Of a stretch of DNA of 36,926 nucleotides, positions 31,033-36,926 are shown piece after piece. Source of the stretch: a bacterium (GTDB lineage: Bacteria > Patescibacteriota > Minisyncoccia > JAUYLV01). The DNA lies in NCBI GenBank assembly GCA_030649025.1, contig JAUSGO010000035.1, positions 1 through 36,926 of the forward strand, in the 5' to 3' direction. How positions within the stretch are numbered: position 1 is the stretch's first letter; every line of letters starts with the position of its first letter. Both the position numbers and the translations under genes were made by a program. Under the pieces are notes generated by a model, which saw only the letters and a program-made list of their open reading frames with translations, was not told the DNA's origin and did not search any database.

Positions 31033-31224
31033 ATGGCTTATCCAGTTCACTATATTTGTACCGGCTCATGCAAGGGTGTTGCGACCAAAGACCAATGGAC
31101 GGCGGGCGCCAGAACTTGCGCTGCCAAGAGTTGCGAGAAATACGGCCAGCCTCTGGAGAGACATCTTTATTGTGAAAAATGCGGCGAACACTTTATCGCA
31201 GAGCCGCATAAATGTGGTTCCTAG
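31033..31224 (+). CDS. Small multi-Cys zinc-ribbon protein
   Basis: A 63-residue protein with seven Cys (9, 13, 29, 34, 47, 50, 61) and several His. The pattern YCEKCGEHF, with a preceding CTGSCKG and a later HKCGS, indicates two zinc sites. Such small ribbons are frequent in Patescibacteria and have no assigned role; binding to RNA or to a ribosomal or transcription partner is a guess. The gene lies 23 bases after the glycosidase gene and 8 bases before the next start, so it belongs to a tight gene chain. Confidence 0.65.
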   Translation: MAYPVHYICTGSCKGVATKDQWTAGARTCAAKSCEKYGQPLERHLYCEKCGEHFIAEPHKCGS

Positions 31225-31232
31225 GTTTTTCC

Positions 31233-32510
31233 ATGTTTCAAAAACTCGGCATAAGCTTCATAGTGCTCTTCATAAGCGCGTGGGCGCCTTTTTATTCTTT
31301 TGCACAGGTGGTCACGCCGGCTCCCAGCACCCAGGTCCAAATACAGACCAAATCTCAGGAGATTGCAGATCTTGAGAAAGAGATCGCCCAGTACGGAAAT
31401 GAGATTGTAGGCCGGCAATCAAAGCAACGAACTCTCAAGAATGACATTGCCACGCTCGATGCAAAAATTAAAAAAAGTTTGCTTGAGATACGCAGGCTCT
31501 CGCTGGTGATTGAGGGACTTTTGACGGACATTAAAGAACACGAAACGGCCATCGCTAGTGCCGAGAAAATCATCGGGGAGAAAAAGAACATCATTGTAAC
31601 GCATCTTGCGGCACTGGATGCGTACGACCGTCTGCCTCGGCTTGCCATTTTTATCGCGAATGCTCGTTTTTCTGATTTTTTGAACGCCCTTCATGCCCTA
31701 GAGCTCGTCGAGGGTAAGATTTATGAGGCGCTCATGGCCGTGAAGGAACAAAAAATAGATCTTGAGGAAGAAAAAATATCGCTTGAGGAAGACAAGGTCG
31801 AACACGAACAGCTGAAAAGCCTTCAAATTGTTCAAAAAGAAACTCTCGCAAAGCAGCAAAATGACAAGCAATATCTCCTTACGGTGACGAAAGGAGAAGA
31901 GAAAAAGTTTCAGGAGATGGTCAAACTCTCCAAGGCAAACGTTGAGAAGCTTAAAAACGAAATTTATTATCTGCAACGCATTGGGGTTACAGCAGAGCAA
32001 GCCGCTACTCTCGGAGTATTGGTTGCGGGTAGAATCGGTATCCGGCCGGCATTTCTTATTGCAATCTTGGAAATAGAATCGCGCATGGGCGCGAATGTGG
32101 GGAAGGGGACGTATTTAGCGGACATGCATCCAAGGGATCATGAAGCGTTTTTGCAGATCTGCCGGGAGCTTGGATTGGATCCGAACACTACCCCTGTTTC
32201 CAAAAAACCCAGCTATGGCTGGGGAGGGGCGATGGGTCCTGCGCAATTCTTGCCCACTACGTGGCTTGGGTATCGCGCTCGCGTAACTTCTTATACGGGG
32301 CGTCCTGCAAATCCATGGAACATTGAGGATGCGTTCTTTGCTGCCGCCATCAAGCTCGGGCAGGATGGCGCATCATCGAAAACCACTTCAGGAGAGCTTG
32401 CGGCCGCAAAGGCCTATATCGGCGGGAGTCCCTATTGCTCAAAATCCATTTGCAACTACTATGCGAATCTGGCCATTGAGAAGGCCGCAGACATTGAAAA
32501 AACTTTGTAA
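31233..32510 (+). CDS. Coiled-coil lytic murein transglycosylase-like protein
   Basis: A protein of 425 residues from the ATG at 31233, with AGG in the preceding stop-codon region; an upstream ATG at 31212 overlaps the zinc-ribbon gene. A signal peptide (LGISFIVLFISAWAPFYSFA) is followed by a long coiled coil at about residues 40-250 (EIADLEKEIAQYGNEI ... LEEEKISLEEDKVEHEQL). The C-terminal domain has the lytic transglycosylase features of an ILEIESRMG helix with the catalytic Glu and YGWGGAMGPAQFLPTTW, as in MltB/Slt enzymes. It should cleave peptidoglycan glycan strands outside the membrane, with the coiled coil as a FtsEX/EnvC-like docking arm. Confidence 0.8.
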   Translation: MFQKLGISFIVLFISAWAPFYSFAQVVTPAPSTQVQIQTKSQEIADLEKEIAQYGNEIVGRQSKQRTLKNDIATLDAKIKKSLLEIRRLSLVIEGLLTDIKEHETAIASAEKIIGEKKNIIVTHLAALDAYDRLPRLAIFIANARFSDFLNALHALELVEGKIYEALMAVKEQKIDLEEEKISLEEDKVEHEQLKSLQIVQKETLAKQQNDKQYLLTVTKGEEKKFQEMVKLSKANVEKLKNEIYYLQRIGVTAEQAATLGVLVAGRIGIRPAFLIAILEIESRMGANVGKGTYLADMHPRDHEAFLQICRELGLDPNTTPVSKKPSYGWGGAMGPAQFLPTTWLGYRARVTSYTGRPANPWNIEDAFFAAAIKLGQDGASSKTTSGELAAAKAYIGGSPYCSKSICNYYANLAIEKAADIEKTL

Positions 32511-32512
32511 TA

Positions 32513-33391
32513 ATGAAAAAACAGGACTTTGTCGGAAAACTGATGGCATGGTATAGAAAAAACGGTCGTCATACGCTACCGTGGCGGCATACGCACGATC
32601 CCTATCATATTCTCGTTTCGGAGATCATGCTGCAGCAGACGCAGGTGGGACGGGTTGTCCCAAAATATCATACGTTTATAAAACAATTTCCGACTCTCAA
32701 AAAACTTGCCCGTGCATCCGGCGCATCGGTGCTCCGTGCGTGGCAGGGGATGGGGTTTAATAGAAGGGCGCTCTTTTTAAAAAAATGTGCTGAGGCGTGT
32801 GTTAAGGAGCATTATGGCAAAATCCCAGACACGTATGAATCCTTGCATAAATTATCGGGAATAGGGGACTACACTGCGCGCGCGGTTCTTTCTTTTGCAT
32901 TCAAGAAACATGTTGCCCTCCAGGATACGAACATCCGGAGAATATTTTCACGGGTATACTTCGGCAAGAATCCATCCGCGGTTGCCGAGGAGCGTATAAG
33001 CAGTTTGATTTCTCGTGATTTGCCACACCATGATACAGCACTGTATCATGGTGCCCTCATGGATTTTGGCAGTATCGTATGCCGTCCAAAACCACTTTGC
33101 TCCGTCTGCCCCATGCAAAAATTCTGCAAGGCCGCTCCAAAGGTTCTTGCTCAAGGATGGCAGGTGCTTGAAGGGAGGGTAGTCCGCCATCCGCAGTCAA
33201 AATTTGAAGGATCTGATAGAAAGATCCGAGGGAGGATTGTTGATCTTTTGAGAGAGAAAGAACGCACGGATATCAATATGCTTATATCAGGCATTCAAGA
33301 GCCAAAGACACGTGTCAAAAAAATTCTGCGAACACTTCTACGTGACGGCCTGATAACAAAAAAGGGAAGCTTTTATCAGCTCCCCGCGTAA
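32513..33391 (+). CDS. MutY-like HhH-GPD DNA glycosylase with winged-helix tail
   Basis: A 292-residue protein. The A/G-specific adenine glycosylase signs are LPWR, Glu37 in SEIMLQQTQVGRVVPKY, the helix-hairpin-helix LSGIGDYTARAVLSFAF and catalytic Asp138 in QDTNIRRIF. The [4Fe-4S] ligands are Cys190, Cys196, Cys199 and Cys205 with spacing x5-x2-x5; MutY and Nth normally have x6-x2-x5. In place of the NUDIX-like domain that recognises 8-oxoguanine there is a C-terminal part of about 65 residues that looks like a winged helix (RGRIVDLLREKER ... VKKILRTLLRDGLITKKGSFYQL). It removes mispaired bases. It is a client of the Fe-S system. Confidence 0.8.
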   Translation: MKKQDFVGKLMAWYRKNGRHTLPWRHTHDPYHILVSEIMLQQTQVGRVVPKYHTFIKQFPTLKKLARASGASVLRAWQGMGFNRRALFLKKCAEACVKEHYGKIPDTYESLHKLSGIGDYTARAVLSFAFKKHVALQDTNIRRIFSRVYFGKNPSAVAEERISSLISRDLPHHDTALYHGALMDFGSIVCRPKPLCSVCPMQKFCKAAPKVLAQGWQVLEGRVVRHPQSKFEGSDRKIRGRIVDLLREKERTDINMLISGIQEPKTRVKKILRTLLRDGLITKKGSFYQLPA

Positions 33392-33612
33392 CTGTCTTCG
33401 ATTGCTCGGCCTGCAATACCGAATTTCCATAAGGCATTCTGGTATTCGCATTTCCGATTTGGGCAAACAACGAACAGCCACTGCCGCTCCGTAAATCCGC
33501 GTACTTCCCAGCCACCACTGTGGTCGTAGTGTTCTACTCTACCAGTCAACGGTTTTCCGCATCCGACGCAGGGTTTTCCCCTCGCCAAAAGGGTATATTT
33601 TTCTAGGGTCAT
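33376..33612 (-). CDS. Small zinc-ribbon protein
   Basis: A 78-residue protein with Cys15, Cys18 (PCVGCGKPL) and Cys50, Cys55 (VVCPNRKCEYQ), a four-Cys zinc ribbon. A strong GGAGGTG site lies before the ATG. The aromatic C-terminal part (QNALWKFGIAGRA) has no known match for me. Its 3' end overlaps the convergent MutY-like gene by 16 bases. It resembles small nucleic-acid-binding ribbons but has no assigned function. Confidence 0.6.
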   Translation of the reverse strand: MTLEKYTLLARGKPCVGCGKPLTGRVEHYDHSGGWEVRGFTERQWLFVVCPNRKCEYQNALWKFGIAGRAIEDSYAGS

Positions 33613-33677
33613 TGCCCACCTCCATACTTTTCTAGTATACCCACTTTTTATAACTATATAATGTCAAAAATACGTTT

Positions 33678-34367
33678 ATGTCAAGAACTTTTCTGTCCGA
33701 ATTGAGCAGGCCTTGGATAAAGAATGAAAAACCGATTAGGAAAAAAACGCGTGCGGCATTGATCGTTCGATATCTGAAGAGCGAATATCCCGAGGCGAAG
33801 ATGTTTTTGAAATACGGCAATGATATTCAGCTGCTTGTTGCGGTGATGCTGTCGGCACAGTGTACCGACAAGAAAGTGAACGAGGTGACGGAGAAGCTTT
33901 TTAAAAAATACAAGACGGCAAAAGATTTTGCGGATGCCGATTCTAGAATACTTGAAAAAGACATACATTCAACCGGTTTTTATCGCGCAAAAGCAAAGAA
34001 TATCAAAGCTGCTTGTCGGATGCTTGTTGAGCAATTTGGCGGCAATCTTCCCAGGTCGATGCAAAAAATGCTCATGCTTCGCGGTGTTGCCCGTAAGACC
34101 GCAAACGTCGTTCTGGGCAACGCTTTCGGCATCGTGGAAGGCATTGCGGTGGATACGCATGTGCGGCGGCTTGCCCAGCGCCTGGGGCTTACCAAGGGAA
34201 ATACCCCAGAAAAGATAGAGCGGGATCTCATGGTGCTGATATCCAAAAAAGATTGGTTTAGGCTCACCTATCTTCTTATTGAACACGGACGAACCATTTG
34301 TATCTCGCAAAAACCCCGATGTACTCACTGTCTCTTGAACAGGATGTGTCCTTCAAGCAGAATGTGA
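33678..34367 (+). CDS. nth: Endonuclease III
   Basis: A 229-residue DNA glycosylase/AP lyase. The helix-hairpin-helix is LMLRGVARKTANVVLGNAFG with catalytic Lys140, Asp159 lies in AVDTHVRRLAQRLGL, and the [4Fe-4S] ligands Cys208, Cys215, Cys218 and Cys224 have the standard x6-x2-x5 spacing. The hairpin reads RGVA where LPGVG is usual. It removes oxidised pyrimidines and cuts the DNA backbone. A TATAAT at 33657-33662 puts the transcript start about 9 bases before the ATG, so the leader is very short. The enzyme is a client of the Fe-S system. Confidence 0.92.
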   Translation: MSRTFLSELSRPWIKNEKPIRKKTRAALIVRYLKSEYPEAKMFLKYGNDIQLLVAVMLSAQCTDKKVNEVTEKLFKKYKTAKDFADADSRILEKDIHSTGFYRAKAKNIKAACRMLVEQFGGNLPRSMQKMLMLRGVARKTANVVLGNAFGIVEGIAVDTHVRRLAQRLGLTKGNTPEKIERDLMVLISKKDWFRLTYLLIEHGRTICISQKPRCTHCLLNRMCPSSRM

Positions 34368-34398
34368 TATACTCGATGTACCAAGCAGAGAGAACTTT

Positions 34399-34740
34399 AT
34401 GGCCATAACATTTAATACCATCACAAAAGAGCAACTTAAAGAAAGGCTTGATCGGGGAGAGCGGATACAGATTGTGGATATCAGGCCTTATAGTGCATAT
34501 TTCAAGGAACATATTCCCAAAGCGCTGCATCTTCCTTATGACCTCGTGGAGGAACGGGCAACGGAAGTTCTGAATTACGAAGAACCCATTGTTCTTTACG
34601 GATCGGACGAAAAAGATGTTTTTACCCAGCGAGCGGCCGAGATACTCGTTTCCCGCAAGTTTGATACCCGCTCTCTTTATCTTCTTGCCGAGGGGTTTAT
34701 CGGCTGGAGGGGCGGAGGCTATTTTACGGCAAGCGAGTGA
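34399..34740 (+). CDS. Rhodanese-like domain protein without the active cysteine
   Basis: A 113-residue single rhodanese domain: IQIVDIRPYSAYFKEHIPKALHLPYDL is the standard first half and LYLLAEGFIGWRGGGY the standard end. The active-site loop, normally starting with Cys after the VVYC-like strand, reads IVLYGSDEKDVFTQRA, so the Cys slot is Gly68. The protein has no Cys at all and cannot transfer sulfur by the usual persulfide route. It may bind a partner or anion. A TATACT at 34368-34373 suggests its own promoter. Confidence 0.8.
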   Translation: MAITFNTITKEQLKERLDRGERIQIVDIRPYSAYFKEHIPKALHLPYDLVEERATEVLNYEEPIVLYGSDEKDVFTQRAAEILVSRKFDTRSLYLLAEGFIGWRGGGYFTASE

Positions 34741-34775
34741 AATTCTTTTTCCCGTACTGTTCCGATATCCCGCAC

Positions 34776-34898
34776 ATGTCTCTATTTAAAAAAACTATAG
34801 CGCGCGATAAACCTTGCCCATGGTGCATGGGGATGCTTACGCTCTTACTCGCCGTTGTTTCGTGTGCCTCACTGATGTTTTTTAAACTTTATTACTAA
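34776..34898 (+). CDS. 40-residue CPWC membrane peptide
   Basis: An open frame from the ATG at 34776 reads MSLFKKTIARDK, then CPWCMGMLTLLLAVVSCASL and MFFKLYY. One membrane helix follows a CPWC motif that faces the cytoplasm by the positive-inside rule. The Cys pair could bind a metal or form a disulfide. The gene lies 35 bases after the rhodanese-like gene and 13 bases before the SIMPL gene, whose N-terminus is also Cys-rich, which suggests a joint role. The family is unknown to me. Confidence 0.5.
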   Translation: MSLFKKTIARDKPCPWCMGMLTLLLAVVSCASLMFFKLYY

Positions 34899-34911
34899 AT
34901 AATTTCATCAT

Positions 34912-35799
34912 ATGGAAGATAAAAAACACGAAGAAGCCGGAACGCACGATTCCTGTTGTGGTTCCGATGGATGCAGGTGCGGCGGTTCTTGTGTAGAAAA
35001 TGGAGAATGCGGCTCCTTTGCAAGCCGAACCTCACGCTGGATGGGACATAATTGCAGAACGTGCCTTTGTATTTTGGGAGCAGTCGCGGGTATATTTTTG
35101 GCGGTCTGGACAGTGGCAAAGAGCCTCGAGGTCAAGCACCTATTGAATTACGGACCGGCCGGCATTGTTCAGCATACCGTAACGTTTTCGGCAACAGGAA
35201 AATCCGCGGTTTCTCCGGATACTGCCGAGATAGAACTTTCTGTGCTTACCGAAGGAAAAACTCCGCAGGATGTGCAGCAGGAAAATGCAAAAAAGATGAA
35301 CGCAATAATTGAATTTGTAAAATCAAGTAAGATAGATGCAAAAGACATCAAAACTGCGGCATACTCGCTATATCCTAAATATGAATACCTGCGGGGTCAA
35401 TCCAATATTTCCGGATATACGCTTACCCAATCTCTGCGGGTGAAGCTGCACGACCTGAAACAAGTGGGTGTTATACTGGAGGGAGCAACGACGCGAGGTG
35501 CCAACCAGGTGGGAGACGTTCGTTTTTTCGTAGATGATCCGGATAAATTTAAAGAAGAGGCCAGCAAGGAAGCCTTTAAGAAAGTGGATCTGAAAGCTCG
35601 GGAACTTTCGCGTCTTGCCGGCGTAAAGCTTGGACGCATCATCTCGTTCTCCGAATCAGGAGGCGATATGCCGCCTCCCGTGTTCTACGGAAAAGCCGAA
35701 GCTATTGGTATGGGAGGTGGAGGCGCAGGCTCTCCACAACTCGAGGAAGGTTTACAGGATATCTCGGTTACCGTCTCGGTTACGTATAGAATCGAATGA
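34912..35799 (+). CDS. SIMPL-domain membrane protein with Cys-rich cytoplasmic tail
   Basis: A 295-residue protein. The first 53 residues hold nine Cys (15, 16, 21, 23, 27, 33, 48, 51, 53) in CCGSDGCRCGGSC-type clusters. A membrane helix at about 53-70 (ILGAVAGIFLAVWTVAKSL) leads to the SIMPL (YggE-like) domain: VTFSATGKSAVSPDTAEIELSVLTEGKTPQDVQQENAKKMNAII ... ISVTVSVTYRIE. SIMPL domains form ring-like oligomers outside the membrane and are tied to stress protection; their reaction is unknown. The Cys-rich tail on the inside suggests metal binding or redox sensing. Confidence 0.8.
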   Translation: MEDKKHEEAGTHDSCCGSDGCRCGGSCVENGECGSFASRTSRWMGHNCRTCLCILGAVAGIFLAVWTVAKSLEVKHLLNYGPAGIVQHTVTFSATGKSAVSPDTAEIELSVLTEGKTPQDVQQENAKKMNAIIEFVKSSKIDAKDIKTAAYSLYPKYEYLRGQSNISGYTLTQSLRVKLHDLKQVGVILEGATTRGANQVGDVRFFVDDPDKFKEEASKEAFKKVDLKARELSRLAGVKLGRIISFSESGGDMPPPVFYGKAEAIGMGGGGAGSPQLEEGLQDISVTVSVTYRIE

Positions 35800-35978
35800 T
35801 TGATCCGTGTCCGCGGCCCAATGGATAAGCGAACCTTCACAGCTCATGCGTGAGCGCGAACAAGTTCGGAATGACACAAAAGCGAAATTGATCATAAGGC
35901 GCCGTCGTTAACGTTGACGGAGAGTCTTAATAGTGGTACGTTTTCGTTGTCTGTACTTTTCAAAATTAAGGAGCTTGT

Positions 35979-36926
35979 ATGAAGCCATGGCAGAGAGTAT
36001 TTTTTGGATTGTTATGCGTGACTGCGACTTTCATCGGACCTGTAAAAAGTCAGGAGAAGGACTCATCGGCAGTAACTACCGTGACGATAAGGCCCCTGCA
36101 GGTTGGATTTTTCGTACTCGATACCGAAAACCACAATGCGTTTGTTGACAATCTCCCGCGCGAGAAATTCAGAGTGTCGGAAAAAGTTCCCGGAAAGGAT
36201 TGGCAGACGCCGGAAGTTAAATCGGTATTCGGCGGCGAACAGCCATTACTGCTCGCTTTCGCTCTGGATACTTCGGACTCCGTTTTTCAGAGCGAGGCAG
36301 GTTCCGTGAAGAAGATTTTGCAGGATTTTGTGCTTACCGCCATGCGTCCCGGGAAAGATGCCGCGCTTCTGATCCCATTCAGAGAATCGGTTGACGGCAG
36401 ACGGGCTTTCACGGATAACGTAGACACTCTCGTTGGCGATATCAAGAAGCTATCGGGTGGCGGCGGAACGGCGCTTTTTGACGCTTTGCTTACTGCGGTG
36501 AAGCGTCTGGAGGAGGAAGAGGAAAAACGCGGAATCGGCGAATACCGGAAAGCCATTATCCTGCTTAGCGACGGGCAGGAGAATGCGAGCGCTATTCAGA
36601 AAGAACGGTTCGGGGGTAACGCCGTAAGGGCGCACGTTGCGAAAAAAGACCTTGTCGAATATGCGTTGCTGGGCTCGGATATCCCCGTCTACGTTCTGTA
36701 TACCAACCATCGGGATTCGGAGCGCACACCGCTTATGATGAGGGGCGTATGGACCTCGCCAGAAACGTCGGGAGAATGGCTCCGCAACATAGCGCGCAAC
36801 AGCGGCGGGACATTCTTTCCATTCATGGGCGGACGAGAACGTCGGATGGCTTTTAAACGCGTCACGGAGGAGCTAACGCATAAGTTTTGGCTCTTGTTCT
36901 ACGCTGCTGATCCGGTGAAAAACGAG
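35979..36926 (+). CDS. Secreted von Willebrand factor A-domain protein (3' end outside window)
   Basis: 316 residues are visible and the frame is open to the last base. An AAGGAG lies 5-6 bases before the ATG. A signal peptide (VFFGLLCVTATFIGPVKS) is followed by TIRPLQVGFFVLDTENHNAFVDNLPREKFRVSE, then the VWA domain. The MIDAS metal site is complete: Asp97, Ser99 and Ser101 (DTSDS), Thr164 (GGTALFDAL) and Asp198 (LLSDGQEN). The pattern resembles the VWFA-related family first defined in Acidobacteria, where the proteins are secreted and of unknown ligand. It is placed outside the membrane. Confidence 0.8.
   Translation, partial: MKPWQRVFFGLLCVTATFIGPVKSQEKDSSAVTTVTIRPLQVGFFVLDTENHNAFVDNLPREKFRVSEKVPGKDWQTPEVKSVFGGEQPLLLAFALDTSDSVFQSEAGSVKKILQDFVLTAMRPGKDAALLIPFRESVDGRRAFTDNVDTLVGDIKKLSGGGGTALFDALLTAVKRLEEEEEKRGIGEYRKAIILLSDGQENASAIQKERFGGNAVRAHVAKKDLVEYALLGSDIPVYVLYTNHRDSERTPLMMRGVWTSPETSGEWLRNIARNSGGTFFPFMGGRERRMAFKRVTEELTHKFWLLFYAADPVKNE

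Overview
The window looks like a chromosomal piece of a Patescibacteria (Candidate Phyla Radiation, Parcubacteria-like) genome. This is an inference. Supporting signs are very compact genes, many starts without a clear Shine-Dalgarno sequence, a pilin-like VirB2/TrbC-type membrane protein, a coiled-coil lytic-transglycosylase-like protein, a membrane-anchored SIMPL protein with a Cys-rich tail, small zinc-ribbon proteins, and shortened versions of standard enzymes. The two edges carry secreted GWxTD-like and VWA proteins of a kind better known from Acidobacteria, so the taxonomy needs a marker-gene check. No rRNA, tRNA, CRISPR array, transposase or phage gene was seen.

Layout. 1-800: end of a Ser/Pro/Thr-rich tailed protein and a small membrane protein whose start codon lies in a hairpin. 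931-3369: secreted GWxTD-like protein (-) and an RRM RNA-binding protein with a long leader (+). 3385-6523: Gld-type ABC exporter with GldF and GldG fused. 6780-8026: isochorismatase-fold hydrolase and HD-domain phosphohydrolase. 8150-9221: a 2-hydroxyacid-dehydrogenase-like protein that has lost two catalytic residues and sits behind an IscR-type operator. 9417-13394: a small membrane peptide and glycan genes (GT-C-like membrane protein, sugar epimerase, GT2). 13629-15832: lipoprotein, DUF218-like and DUF1439-like proteins (-).

16022-24849 is an Fe-S cluster assembly island: Rrf2/IscR-like regulator, sufC, sufB, a small membrane protein (-), an alpha/beta hydrolase, a short sufD, a shortened MiaA-like prenyltransferase, sufS, sufU and a second, NifS/IscS-type cysteine desulfurase. 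Six copies of a 25-bp palindrome with the E. coli IscR type-1 core lie at 8150, 15936, 16477, 16572, 20287 and 20359. They appear to tie the regulator, sufCB, sufD and the dehydrogenase-like gene into one regulon. The regulator lacks two of the three IscR cysteine ligands and has Ala in place of Glu43, which suggests a cluster-independent repressor. Each operator copy also contains an ATG. In sufC it is the start codon, and before sufD it opens a 12-codon leader whose stop overlaps the sufD start.

24951-36926: FAD-dependent dehydrogenase, a low-GC pair of foreign-looking genes (nucleotidyltransferase and an unknown), arginase, pilin-like protein plus Nfu scaffold (overlapping), EamA transporter plus a clan GH-A-like glycosidase, zinc ribbon, lytic transglycosylase, two HhH-GPD DNA glycosylases (MutY-like and Nth), a cysteine-less rhodanese, a CPWC micro-membrane protein, a SIMPL protein, and a VWA protein that runs off the end. 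Nfu, MutY and Nth are likely clients or carriers of the clusters made by the suf island.
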